From: Hydractinia symbiolongicarpus
Taxonomy: Eukaryota > Cnidaria > Hydrozoa > Anthoathecata > Hydractiniidae
Reading direction: 5' to 3'
Assembly (NCBI RefSeq): GCF_029227915.1
Contig: NC_079877.1
Span: 9,426,001 to 9,486,000 of the forward strand
Length of the DNA stretch: 60,000 bases
The translations under genes and the position numbers were made by a program. How positions within the stretch are numbered: the first letter of the stretch is position 1; each line of letters opens with the position of its first letter. Positions 48,008-60,000 of the stretch are shown piece after piece. Below the pieces are notes generated by a model that did no database searches, was not told the origin of the DNA, and was given only the letters and a program-made list of their open reading frames with translations.

Positions 48008-49980
48008 TATTTAAATATTTCATTATAAGTTTTTTTTCATCTGTTGTTGAGCAGAGATATTTGTGAAGAAGAAATTCAGCGAACGTTACTATAAGGTTCC
48101 TTACACGTTTATTTCGTGAGCATGTATTTTATAACTTTGGTCTTCTTGTTCCATATAACAAGCACTTTCCCAGATATGACGTACAGTTTCGTTTACGTTT
48201 TCGCTTCTTATTTTGTTTTGTTTTCATTATTTCTTAAAACAAAAACATTATCCAACCGAACGACCCTGGCTCGCTTCACAGTCTAATCACGAAATTAGGT
48301 ATTCTATTGTGTTTCTAAGGAAATAAAAAATTAAAATACATAGATTTTTAAGCGATTCTAGTATTATGCGCAAGGAATTCTGGTTGAGCTGCAGTTTTTA
48401 AAATACACCTCTAACAATGTTAATAATCCAGTCGAGTATCAGATCAACAGTCAAGTTGCGTATAGAATATTTTTGTGTGCGAAGTATCGAGTCGATTAAA
48501 AACAGAGCATCATAGTTTATCAATAAAAATTATTTATTCTACGCGTTCTGACACCTGTTCACAACGTTGCCAAATAACACGGAAACATTGCCATGAATGG
48601 CTGTCTCATATATCGTCACGCCGCTTTGCATTTTTAATAACTTTTCATACAATACATTTTTAATTTCTTATATAATATTTAGATGTATATGTTCTGCGAT
48701 CACTGGTTTTACGTCAATAGTTAGTCAATTGTGTTTACCATTTTTTCTGATGCAATCAGCAAAACCCTGGTGCATACTAAAGGAAGAAAACGTACCACCC
48801 TAAGAAGAGGAATTTACACTTTGATTTTATTTTTGCGGGTCATTTTTTTATATTTAGCGTGCATTTATTTTCTTGAATCATACTTTTACCAATGATTTGA
48901 TTTTTTCGTGGTCTGCTTTTCACCTTTTTTGATATCACGTACAAAGGAGCCAAGGGAGGAGACTATCATGGGTTCTTTACTTTAAAAATCTTAAACAATA
49001 AGGTGTTAAATGTAAAGATATAAAAGGTGTTAAAGAAATTTGATTGGTTTCATCTCTAAGTTTTAATGAGAATCGTGGTTCTTTTGATTTTACTTATTAA
49101 ATTAAAAAAAAAAAAATACATACATGGATTTCTTTTTGTGAATGAACTAGCTCTTTAATGATTTATTACAATGGTTTAATTTCGCGAATTTAAAAAAAAA
49201 AAATCGTCAAAATCGGGTACATTATTTCCTAAATTTCTCTTAAAATTGCCTGAATATGTCACATTATCAGCATAACTAATCCCAACTGAATTAAAATGCA
49301 TCCTTGACTGTTTGTTTGGGCCAACACGCAAGAAACTTAATTAAGAAGTAACTCATGTGTGACACCAATGAATGACGTAATATGGATCACTATGCGCAAA
49401 ATGTTATATTGTGGTAAGTATGCAGGTTACAGTGCGTAGAGCATATTATAATTTGTAATCGTAAGATATATGAATATCGTAAACTAGCATTGAGAATATT
49501 GTACACAAAACAAATCCGGTTAAAGCGAGTATTATCATAAATTATTTATAGCACTTCAAGAACGCATTTGTTGTTGTTACGGCTGTCTTCTGTGTTTTCT
49601 TTTTGTCACCACGGCATTCGTCTGCACCTCTTTTGTAATTACTGATTTTTACTGTGTCCTGATAAACTGACAAATTCGTTGTTACTGACATCATCAGATT
49701 TCTGGTTTTGTCACCGTAATGACAAAATGCTATTTCTGGAAAGATAATTGCCACTTCTGGTAATGTGAAAGGGACCAAAACCTGAGACCTTATAAAAAAA
49801 TCTCATAAAGTAAACGAATAAAGCTCTTTTACAACTGCTTTAGAAGAAATCACATCATGGTGAAATGTTTATCTAAAAACACTTGCTTTGTGAACAATTG
49901 CATTAGAAGAAAATGTTGTCATGTTGTCCAATTAAATATGCAGTAATTAGGACCAAAAACTAGATTCCTTCGACGAACAA
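48008..49980. other. No gene recognised
   Basis: AT-rich, with only short open frames lacking motifs. The minus frame at 49542-49778 is Thr/Lys-rich and unassigned. Confidence 0.5.
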
Positions 49981-50110
49981 TGTATTTTATAGTACTCGTA
50001 TACGTCTGTATGTCTGTCACGCAAAATGGTAGAGCAAGTAGGGAGACGCACGCAATGCGGTATAAAAAGAACGGGCTAACCCGTGGATTTTTCCACGGGC
50101 CATGGACTAG
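49981..50110 (+). mobile_element. Helitron-like non-autonomous element H5 (130 bp)
   Basis: It shares GTATACGTCTGT, GTCTGTCACGCAAAATGGTAG and GCACGCAATGCGGTAT with H2/H3 and has the best hairpin of the group (CCCGTGGATTTTTCCACGGG, 50080-50099) before CTAG|T at 50107-50110. The 5' end reads TG instead of TC. Confidence 0.65.
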
Positions 50111-50271
50111 TATTTCATATTGCTCTCTGACGCCGATTGCTCTTGGACTATTCTTGCGAATTGCTTCTGCACATGCGTGCAGAAACACATAATAAAAGTC
50201 AATTTTAACTTCCTAAGCTTTTAACGCACATTTTTTAGTGTCCTACTTTTCATACAGAGTTACAGGATGGG

Positions 50272-50325
50272 AAACAAACAAACAAACAAACAAACAAACA
50301 AACAAACAAACAAACAAACAAACAA
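50272..50325. repeat. (AAAC)n microsatellite
   Basis: About 13 uninterrupted AAAC units, ending where the repeat decays into AAGCAATAGGAAATAAAC. No gene is adjacent. Confidence 0.98.
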
Positions 50326-53072
50326 GCAATAGGAAATAAACAAACAATGGAAACAATAAGAACGATAAACAAAAAGCAAAATATTCGGTGGCATATCACT
50401 TATCTTAATTTTAATCTTTCTCAACAAGTAGCTACCAACATGTTTCCCAAATTATTATCGTCAACTGACCATCTGCGACATACTACTTTAAATAACATCT
50501 TCTTAATTGTTCATTTATTCTATAAATTTTCTTTAGAACAAACAGCATAAAACCTATTCAGTCCTAGATAGTTCCTGATGTGAGAAATGAAGAAACCATT
50601 TTGAACAAAGTTCATCGTAAAGAATTAATGTAAAAAAATGAACTTTGACATCTGCGACCATTATTTTACCTTCACAAGTATAAACCAAATGGAGACACGA
50701 TATAAAAATGTAAGTTAATTTAAGTAAAGATTCAAATAAAGTTATCCAAAGCATACATCTCCAGAGTCGACTTCAAAAACAATATTTTAGTCAACAAAAT
50801 AAACTTGGTGATCTGAAATTTCAAACATTTTTTAAGGCGGCCCAAACCATGAAGGGACCATCCTTAGTAAATATATTGGTCCCTCCACATTCAATTCGTC
50901 GGTCCTACAGTATGTGACCATTAATCATGCTTAACTGCATTGATCAAAAACAATGATTGTAAAAGCGAGTGTCTCAGCCTTAACTATTCATTTTATGTGA
51001 ACATTGGTGAAAAAGGGTAAATTTTACCATTTTGTCGCGTATACACATAGAGATTATTATATCTTATAATTTTATCTCATATTACTATATCTCTATGGTA
51101 TACACGATTATTTTTAATGGTCATTATTGATCATGGTCAATAAAACTGATCGAATGATAACAATGATTGATAACAATGTTTGTAAAGATGACAGTGTGTT
51201 ATTGTAAATGTAAAGGAACTTCAACATCCTCTGTTTTCTGCTTTATCAGACAACGCACTTTTAATCAGTGCAAGAAACTGGAAAAATCTTTTCTTAAAAA
51301 AGTAGATCATCATCAGTCTATAAACCTTTTTTATAAACAAGGCTACATTTAAACAGTCGCGCCTAAAATTACCAAAATTTTATTTGCTTAAGAATTTGTT
51401 TAGGGGGAATAAGTAAAAAATAATAGTAAATGAAATAAATACTTTGAAAATAAACCATTTTCGTACTAAACTTACCCAAATAAATAATGACTAAACAATT
51501 TTTGGGGACGTTTTTTTAAGTAGGTAAATAATGTTTATTAAATAAAGTGTATAACATTTAGGAGTAAGAAACTTTTGCGAATGGCAAAACTGCAAAAAAT
51601 ACCAGTCATTACCAGAAAGTAAAAAAAAATGAGCAGGTTTCTAAAACCTATCCAACACAATAAAAATGTTGAGTACTTCGTACTAGTAATAACAAGCGTA
51701 ACTTCATAACCGAAGCTAAATATCATTACAAGTACCATATAGTTTTGTTCTTATGTATAAATTAAATTAATTTATCCCTTAATTACAATAAGATAAATTC
51801 ATTCTACGTTTGATAATTGATGTTTATAAACTACATTTCGAACACCTCTAACACGACACCATTTTTAATACGTGGTCACAACTGCTTAAATTAAGAATCT
51901 GTCCCGTAGAAAAAAAGATGAAGGCCAGCGATGGTCCATTGTTCAGCCTTTAGCTTATTATTACCCCCATCATTTGAACTTCTGGTGTAATACTTTGAGT
52001 ATACTTGCAACATGGTTGGCGCACATTGTTAATTTTTGGTTGCTCTGTTTCTTGAAGGAGTTCCGTATATTCACCATCTCAAACAGTTTCATTTCTAAAC
52101 GTATCCAACAACAGATTTTAAACAAACAAGGAATACTAATCTGCATGAAATTTCTTAGTATTACCATTCAGTTCATCAACAACAGACCTTGTCTTGCACC
52201 TCATCTGAAGCATTTCTGTATATTATGCTTGTAATCATTCTTAGCTCAATGAATACAGCTATATATAAATTTCATGCATAGAAACCACGCATTTCTTTTT
52301 ACAAATTACGCGTTGAAATTCTTCAGTTTCTTTTTTCATCTAATATCACCTCAGGACGAATGTTGTTGATACGAGCATTACAATCTCCATCTGAATTTTC
52401 GGGAAAAGGCCCATGTCCGATAATTTGCGAAGATACAAAGCCACGAGAGCATAGTTAAATGATTGTACGGTCAGCCAAAATAAGAAAAAATCGTGGGTAC
52501 TTTTCTTACAAAATTCCCTGAATATTGGCATTGCCAACGAGAAAAGGCGAGGAAAGTAAAGCAACTAATGGAATCAGCAATGGGTTGCAGAGATATTTAC
52601 GTAATTTTAAATAAAAACAAAACAAAAAAACTTAATTATAAAAGCTCGTGAAGAAGCACTTTTATTTAAAAGTATGAGAAAAGATTAATATTAGAGAATA
52701 AATCATTTCTAGTAATTTCGCAGATTTGCAGACATATTTTTTTCAAAAAATATAAAATTTGTAAAATTAATTTTCGCTTAATTAACTTTTCAATTAATTA
52801 ATTAACTGAAGGTGTCATCTACACCTCAATATTGTGCGTACCACCACTAACCAAAAGCAAGAAAATGTAAGCAACGAATTTTTTTCCTCGCAGAAGCCGA
52901 ACACTTCGCTTCACAAAATAACTGAAAAAAAGGTGAACATCAAAGGTTGTCAACCTCGATAGTGACATTAAATTCAGAAATGTTAACAACTATTTTTATC
53001 CCACGCGACGCGGCATTTTGTTAGGCAAGGAAAGGTTATTTATAAAAAGAAAAAGTTATAAAAAGAAATACA
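50326..53072. other. Gene-free stretch upstream of the ZPR1 3' end
   Basis: No supported gene. The minus strand between about 52560 and 51900 holds broken frames with some non-random-looking words (GHGPFPENSDGDC, LKAEQW) that may be a decayed gene or transposon, but I cannot name it. Confidence 0.4.
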
Positions 53073-53078
53073 TTTATT
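53073..53078 (-). terminator. ZPR1 poly(A) signal AATAAA
   Basis: TTTATT on the plus strand is AATAAA in the sense of ZPR1. It starts 13 nt beyond the stop codon at 53092-53094, which implies a very short 3' UTR. No transcript evidence is available. Confidence 0.55.
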
Positions 53079-53091
53079 TTTAGAATGTGTG

Positions 53092-56000
53092 TCATATATA
53101 ATTTTCAGTGCGCATGTCGGAAATGCCAAATTCTGCATTTTGTTCTTCTGTTCTTTCGTATTTTTCGATTGTTAGATTTGGATCGGCATCAGGCGCCCAT
53201 GTGTTCTAAAATACCAAAATTCGGAACATAACACAATATGGGGGTGAACTTGTTTGTGGCAAAAATATAAAAAAAAACATTGCACCATTTGCATTGATGA
53301 AAATTTGAATATAGAAGGAGGGCACCTTTTTTGCCACAAACATACTAAATTGATTAATTTATTTTCGTATTTATTTTTCTTGGGTTATATTCGTTGTGCC
53401 GTTACAGAGCACACTAGTTCCAGTCTTAACGTTTATAACAACTCCTACCCTTCTTACAAGTTGATTAAGAGCAGTAAAAAGTTGAAAAAAAACCCCGCCC
53501 GCCCGCCCTTTAAAAGGTTTCTTTAAAAATCAAAACGTAACTGCCTTACTTGAACTTAGAAATATGCAGTTTCTATATGGTTTCTTTTCGGAAAATAGGT
53601 AAATGCAACCAATCTTATTTGGTTACGAGGGGTTGGAGTTTAGAAGAAAAAAGGTTATTTCCGGTTGAGCAAAGCGAATTAAAAAAATGTTAGCTAAGAT
53701 AAACAGTTTTTTACACCAAAGGTTTCTCTGTATTTGTTTAGAAGTTAAAAAAATACAAATAAATAAAAATTACGAATTAAATCAATATATTTTTTCTCAA
53801 TTAGCGCAGACGGAAGCAATCTTTCTAAAACTGCTGTCGTCATCAGAAATGATTAATCAATTACCTTACTTATGATCAAATCCACGTGTTAATAATTCGC
53901 GCAATATAAAATTACATAGCGTAAAGTATGCAGCAACACAAAACAAAAATCACGTGCAACCTACCTGTAAATAAGAATTGCCAACTGGATCATCAAGTAT
54001 CACGGTAAGAAATAAATCGCCATTTATTGCCTAACAAAAATAAGTGAGTCAATCCGTTGTAAAGACAAAAATAAGCGAGTCAATCCGTTGTAAAGACAAA
54101 AATAAGCGAGTCAATCCGTTGTAAAGGAATAAAATTCAGAGATTTAACTTTTTTTTAGCTTTAAATCGCAAAAAAGCAGTATTAGGTTTTAACAGTCAAA
54201 CAGCGAACTTTCATAAGAATTAAATAAATTTGAGTCCTCAATAAAAATAATTTATTACGTTGAATTGTGCTGTTTGAGTCCTTCTCCGCGAAAATACTTT
54301 CTGCTAATATTTATAAACTTTTAATAACTAAGCATAACATACCTTATCTAACTTGTTAATTGTATTTTTAATTTGATTATTTTCAGGCGCGCTATCACCC
54401 ATTGCAAATGGAAATATTTGTCCAAGCTAAACGTGAAAATAAATAAATAAATTATGAACCCTTATGCTACTCAGTGTTCACTGCAGAAGCCTTGGGTGGG
54501 GAGGCTCAGCCATGCTTTCATGTGACAGGTTCACGCAGTTGTGCATACCACATAAACGTCGGTTTACATTATTAAGATAAAAATTGATAAAAATCAATCG
54601 TACGACTTTATTGGAAAACATGTTGCACAATAATTACTGACTCTAATGGCAAGCGACCTTAAAGAAATAGTTTTTTAATGTTTGACTGTTAATTAGGCAA
54701 CAGTTGCACAAAAACCGAACTAGAGTTAAACTGAAACAAAAACAGCTCGACCGAACAACAAACAAATAAACAAACTAACACCTTTTCAATTTTTTTCTTA
54801 TTTATAAACAAACCGGGCTTATTAATATTTTTGTTTTATTTTATTCTTCGTTGCAGCTGCTTTTCTACCATGTTTAACGTAAACAACAATAACAATAAAA
54901 GCGATTACCTGTTCTTTCATGTTTAAAAAAAGACCTTCTAACGTCGTAAATTTTCCACCCATACTCGAATGATTTATGTCAATATCTAGCTCTGGTATTC
55001 GGATAGTGCAAGTTTGTGACTAAAGAAAAAAATTGATGAAAATTACGCCAGAAGAAGACTAATGTATGTAACAAACTGGCAAACTTTCAGACTGCTTTCA
55101 ATTCCACGAAAAACGCTCGCGGAATGAAAATAAATAAATTTATTGGACCGGGGAAGAAGTTTAAAATGAAGACAAAAAGAACATCTTAAATCATCTTAAA
55201 TATCATACTGAGCCCCAATTATAACTAAAAAAAAACCTAGCTAGCTAGTTATTTTCTTTTAAATTCAATGTTAATATTATTTCTTGTACGTTAACCTTCT
55301 GGATGGTTTGCTTTTTACTCAATGTTATTTCAAACGTGCAAGGATGGTGGGCATCACCAATGGGATATCTTACTTAAGTCGCTTTATAGCCTCTTCAACT
55401 AAGTTTCTCCGAAAAAATGTTTTATGATATGAAAAAAAAAAAGATATTCGATTGGTTCCTAGAAACACAAATTTTCCGCAAAACAACACAGCAGAAAAAA
55501 GTAAAGTGAAATCTTTTTTGACACGTATTTTCTTCCCTTAAAATTGTAATGTGCATGTGCCCAAAAAGAATGTTTGTTACGCGGATAATTCCGGAAGGTG
55601 GAAAATGGCCTTTAAAATGTCAAAGAAAAATGAAAAACTTATTAAAATGTCAAAAAAAAAGGTAAAATCAAAAGGAACTTATCATGCGACAGTGAAATTC
55701 AACGAAAACTAACTTACTGCCAACACATCTCTTGAAAGATCTGTAGTCTCTGTCATTTTAAATGTAATTTTAGAACCTAAGGGTTCGGTAGCACCTACAA
55801 GAGAAATATCAATTGCAATGTTGAATTTTTTAACAGTTAAGTAAACATTAGGAATCAATTAAAGGGTATCAGATATCGTAATAAAGATTAAAACACTGAG
55901 TACTAACCTCCAGATTTAATTTCATTGCTTTTTTGGCCACACACATCACAGCTACTTGCCATTATTATTATCTCTTTAAAGTACGGAATCTCTGATTGGA

Positions 56001-58884
56001 AATATGTTAAAGATTTTGCATACTTAAATTAAAGATAATAGTTAATAAAGGCCACACCGAGACTTGTGTCCTTGGACAACTTAAAAACAAGGTAAACACT
56101 TGCCAATGTTTAAACATGCAAGCTTGGATTGCAAGTTTGTAGCTATGAACAACTGTTTTACTTTCACATTACACTTTATAGGTATGCTTTACAGGAAAAA
56201 GGATGATTTGCCTGTAGGGAGGATTTGCCTGTGGTGGTTAGGATTTGTTGGTGGTGAGGAACATACACATAAAATTACGTTTTGGCTTCATTTTACGCAA
56301 GTGTTTGTGTGTTTTATTTTTAAAAAATAAAAAGATACGTAATACTTTCATTTTCGTCATTGTTGGTGACTGACAAGCTGAGCAATTTGTAGGAAACTCC
56401 AATACCTACATTGATTAATAATAACGAGTTAAATTTAAATTATATTTATAATACAAAACCAACAACAATAAGAAAAACAAAAAATACATGGAAAGTGGCT
56501 CCTTAAATTTCTCATCCAAAAATAAACATCATTTCATTAGTAAATCCAAGGAGGTCTCAACAGTAGTTTCACTACTCACCTTTATCTTAGAAAACTTGGA
56601 CAAAAAAAGTTATACTGTACACACCTATTAAAAATAACAATTAATTTCTTTGGAGGTTTATTAGGGATAAAGTATTTTTATCAACATTGTCAACATTGAC
56701 AAAATTTCAGTATTTCCTGGTATAAATATATGGTCCTACATATTATAAACCAATATAAAATAATTACATCATACCTCGTCTTTTATTTTGGTATCGCTCT
56801 CTAAAACAAAATGATAAAAATAAAAAAATACAATACACAAAATATAGAGATCTAAGTGACTATGTAATAAACCTCACAAAACGAGCCTTTTTCACAATTT
56901 CACATTGACATTTTTTGACGTGGTAACTGAAATTCTTGATTCAAGTTGGCAAACTTTTGTCAATATTTAAGTTGTTAGTCGATGGTAATTTGGATTTAAA
57001 AACGTTTTAATCTTGTTTTCTGTTTGAATTGAACTGTTGTTTGTGTGCTAAAAATTCAACAGTTGCTTGTGTGCTAATTTCAACTGTGGCTTTTGTGGGA
57101 AATCATGGAATTGAAAAAAAAGTTCTGATACACAGTCGCCGACGTAAATACACATTTGCCAAGGAGAAGCAAGCTAGTGACATTTCATGATAGCAATTTT
57201 TTTGATTTAAAAGAAACTGAATTTAAAAGGCTGTATAGGCATCAAATGTTCTGGTAATTTACTGAGTGAGTGTGGAAAATAACAGGAGATGATAATCACG
57301 AGAATGCTTCACTCTATCTCTTTTTTTTTGTAAAGTACTTTACCTTCTTCATTCTTGTTTTCCTTCTCTTTTTGTTCAGGTTCTTCTTCTATTGCTTGAA
57401 GCCCAAGTTTCTCATCTTGCTCCTTTGTTCGCTCGAAATATTCTATGAGTAAATTAGGATCCTGCAGTGGTGCACATGGATTTTCTATAAAACTATTTCC
57501 TGATGTGTCTTCAAGTATGAATGTGAAAGGAAATTCTCCAGTTTTATACTTTTCAAGTTTCTCAATAATTTTGTCAATCTTTTCAGCAACATCTGGATGC
57601 ATTATCTAGAGTACAATTGAAATATAATATTAAATGGACTTCAGTAGGCAGCCTGTGGCTCAGTAGTTTCATCAGTACAAACGCAGAGGTTAGGGATTAC
57701 AGTTATAAAATTTTTTGACAGTGGCAATAGTATGAAAGAAAAACCTTCTTTTTACTGGAAGTGATTGCATTGCAAATTCTCAAACAGTTGGATTTATTTT
57801 TTAATCAGTCCTTTGGAAAGTTTCGTTTTCGTGCGTGGTTAAATGTTTTTTTTTTTTTTTTTTTTTTTGGGGGGGGGGGCATAAAAACAGGCTGCATACT
57901 TGACCAGTAAAATATAAAAAAATTGAATAAAAATAAAACCAACTTTTCTAACTGGTTGATCCTGTTGCAAGCCTGTAACAGCTGTATCTAATATTCCTTC
58001 AAGTGTAGTTAAAACTAAAAAAAATTATAAAAATTAATATTGCAAATTAGCATGTTTTTCAGTTTTCATGACACTTTAGTACATTACCTCCTTTTGTCTC
58101 AAATGCTGATGCTACAAAGTCCAACTCAACAATTTTAAATAGTGCTGATCCCTGCTTGACAATTTGTCTGTTCATAATCTGAAATGAATAATTTACAAAG
58201 GTATAATGTATAACATTGTAATAGTTTTTAAAAAAAATTAAATCAGGTTATAAATACAATCTCAAGCATTCGTGAAAACAGAAAACAAAAAGAACATACT
58301 GATTTATCATTCACTTTTAAGGTAAATCTAACTCCTTTTTCCTGGATGACAGAACCTGGTTTGACTTCATTATCTCTAAAATGGCAGTGTGGACATTCAA
58401 ATGACATGATAATAATTTCTTTGAAGTATGGAATCTTGGTTAAAAGTAAACGTGTAGTTCCCTGAGAAAAAAAGAAAAAGAAAATTATGATAAGAACTAG
58501 TTGTCAACTCGTGGACCCGTCCTTTATGTAATGTATCACATTTCATGCTTTTGTAACAGACAGACAAACACACAGACGACAGCTATTATTATAGCGATAG
58601 TGACACTTCTTCATTCTATTGTTTAAAAAAAAGTTGTTTTAAAAATAGCAAGTCTTAATCATGTCACAGACAAGAGAATTAAAGAAATGTAAAACGGTCG
58701 AAACGTTAAGGTCCAAAACTCTTTAATTAGTACCTGTTAAAATATAAAAAAGTAAAAGTAAAATTACTAGACTTACACTTTCATGACACTGCATACATAG
58801 ACTTTCCATTTCAGTTATTTCAGGATCATCGTCATCAGCATTTATGTCACGAAACAATGGTTTATTTGGTGCTGTTTCAGTCAT
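53092..58884 (-). CDS. ZPR1: ZPR1 zinc-finger protein, complete 13-exon gene
   Basis: ZPR1 is a conserved eukaryotic zinc-finger protein that binds eEF1A and moves between cytoplasm and nucleus. Exons: 58884-58777, 58461-58300, 58178-58088, 58014-57944, 57605-57344, 56800-56775, 56405-56339, 55991-55908, 55794-55718, 55019-54909, 54426-54343, 54030-53965, 53205-53092. They join in phase to 1323 nt, 440 residues plus stop (human ZPR1 has 459). Both C4 fingers are intact: C30-x2-C33-x25-C59-x2-C62 and C248-x2-C251-x25-C277-x2-C280. Each is followed by the family module with TTLEG and DDP/EDT-x-GNS ([22 protein letters not shown]). For exon 7 a donor 7 nt beyond the first GT was chosen because it restores the x25 spacing. 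Exon 6 is a 26 nt microexon. A poly(A) signal lies 13 nt past the stop. Confidence 0.95.
54033..54126. repeat. 31 bp tandem repeat (three units) at the acceptor of ZPR1 exon 12
   Basis: ACAAAAATAAGYGAGTCAAT then CCGTTGTAAAG is repeated three times, the first unit touching the acceptor at 54031-54032. On the coding strand each unit supplies GGATTGACTCGCTTATTTTT, a branch-point-like sequence plus pyrimidine stretch. Confidence 0.9.
57846..57879. repeat. Poly(T)23-poly(G)11 run in ZPR1 intron 4
   Basis: Twenty-three T are followed directly by eleven G. On the transcribed strand this is C11A23. Such runs are prone to sequencing and assembly length error. Confidence 0.95.
58497..58597 (-). mobile_element. 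Helitron-like short element H6 (101 bp) in ZPR1 intron 1
   Basis: On the minus strand it begins A|TCGCTATAATAATAGCTG, has TCTGTCTGTTACAAAAGCATG, and ends GGACGGGTCCACGAGTTGACAACTAG|T. Ends and internal motifs match the family, but the terminal hairpin is degraded. Confidence 0.5.
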
Positions 58885-58893
58885 GTTTATCAA

Positions 58894-58899
58894 CCTAAA
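58894..58899 (-). promoter_or_regulatory. Splice acceptor 10 nt upstream of the ZPR1 ATG
   Basis: On the minus strand a TTTTTAG acceptor is followed by only ten untranslated bases before the ATG at 58884. It can be the acceptor of a 5' UTR intron or of a trans-spliced leader. It supports this ATG over an in-frame ATG 12 codons upstream, which lies across the acceptor. Confidence 0.5.
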
Positions 58900-60000
58900 A
58901 ACGTAATACAGTGTACTCATTAATGCTAAAGTGAATTATATTTTTACTGATAAGGACGGCAATGGTCAAAATACATTTCACAAAATAAATTGCTAATTCT
59001 TACTCACAAATATGAAAAACAATCATTTTATTGAAACAGGTCTGGCTGATTAGGCCTGGTTTCTGATACCAAATGTAACAAAGAGGGAACATCAAAAAAA
59101 TTAACATGGTAGTAATATCATAATTTTGTTTTGCATCATCAAGTACATATAACCTTTTTTTGCTAAAATTGGATCCTAACGAGTTAAACTATTTAATAAA
59201 AAATTATATAATAAAATATCTGTCCTGTTTTTTTAACCTACTAGAATATAAGTGCATTCTTCCAGTTGAAATGTCATGAGGTAACAATCTGGGTTAATGA
59301 AAAACAGACTTTTCATGGATAAACTCTCATAGCTTAATTAAACAAGAAACTAATTTAAGGGTAACCCGAGGTATAAAATGATGTTGCTCTTATATTATAG
59401 AGCTTAACAAGTCTTAACTTAAAAGCTCTTTTCGTTCTCAAGATATTCACATTTAAAGAATTTCAGATTTAATTATGCTGCATGAATTATGATGTCATAT
59501 TTCAGTAATAGCAAATTTAGACATTTTCTTTCATCAATAATTTTAGACCTGTTAAGGAGTGTGCATGCAAACTTTATCAATACATAGATATTATAAAGGT
59601 TAATTGATTAACATAATTTTTATTGCCAAAATCGCACTTGTTTGCTCCTCCCAGGCCTCTTAATTTTTGCTAACGAAACTCATAACTAATCATTTTATAC
59701 CTCGGGTTTCCTTTAGGGATACAAATTTTCGCGGATTTTGCAGATTTAAAGTCAATTCGCCTAAGAAGAAGGCATTGGTCATATTACTATACTTAGAAAC
59801 AGTTTCATTACAGGCTAGATCCCGTCTTAGGAAAGTGTTCTCTAAACCCTTCCCAGTTGTTCCTTACAGGTTGCTTTTTAATCTTCGTGGAGGTTGTCTG
59901 CCAGGTTTCGTTTTTTCTGGTGTTGTATATGTAGCATCTTATGTAGCATCCTATGCATCTTATATTGTTAAAACCTTGGAATATTCCATCTTACAAGCAA
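58900..60000. other. No gene recognised; upstream of ZPR1
   Basis: This should contain the ZPR1 promoter and any 5' UTR exon, but no TATA box or other clear signal stands out. Several ATG/ATGTAGCATC direct repeats occur near 59930-59965. Confidence 0.45.

Noticed and set aside
57648-57705. SINE head with A box (TGGCTCAGTAG) in ZPR1 intron 4
   Set aside because: The B box position reads GGTTAGGGATTAC, too far from consensus, and no body or tail follows.

Overview
This window is nuclear DNA from an animal. It is AT-rich, its genes are cut by many short GT-AG introns, and the two conserved genes are clear relatives of metazoan USP9X/FAF and ZPR1. The mix of a Penelope-like retroelement, a LINE, a Ty3/Gypsy remnant, a tRNA-derived SINE and Helitron-like elements, plus splice acceptors 10-13 nt upstream of two start codons, fits an early-branching animal. 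A hydrozoan cnidarian is my best guess (inference, not proven).

Layout. (1) 1-2.8 kb: no gene; diverged tandem repeats and one Helitron-like 3' end. (2) 2.8-29.1 kb, minus strand: a complete USP9X (fat-facets type) deubiquitinase gene. I reconstructed it as 55 in-phase exons encoding 2542 residues, with the catalytic Cys near residue 1565 and His near 1879. Introns carry two minisatellites. (3) 29.2-29.76 kb: a large (ATACAT)n/(AT)n microsatellite just 5' of that gene. (4) 30.0-36.5 kb: a mobile-element cluster. A broken Penelope-like reverse transcriptase (31.3-34.2 kb) lies between two rearranged copies of a ~650 bp repeat, one interrupted by a full-length inverted SINE. (5) 37.9-42.6 kb: fossils of a LINE (minus), a Ty3/Gypsy RT (plus) and an orphan GIY-YIG endonuclease of a second Penelope-like element. 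(6) 42.8-44.1 kb: unrecognised coiled-coil reading frames, apparently frameshifted. (7) 45.6-46.9 kb, minus strand: a single-exon class A GPCR with GRC in place of DRY. (8) 47-53 kb: mostly gene-free, with two Helitron-like elements and an (AAAC)n repeat. (9) 53.1-58.9 kb, minus strand: a complete ZPR1 gene in 13 coding exons (440 residues). (10) 58.9-60 kb: nothing recognised.

The genes do not form an operon or pathway. USP9X and ZPR1 are housekeeping genes, the GPCR stands alone, and the space between is shaped by transposons. I found no convincing new biological system. The most unusual items are the endonuclease-less Penelope element between circularly permuted repeats, the Helitron-like family, and a triplicated branch-point/acceptor region in ZPR1. 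All exon borders and family assignments were read by eye, without alignment or search tools.
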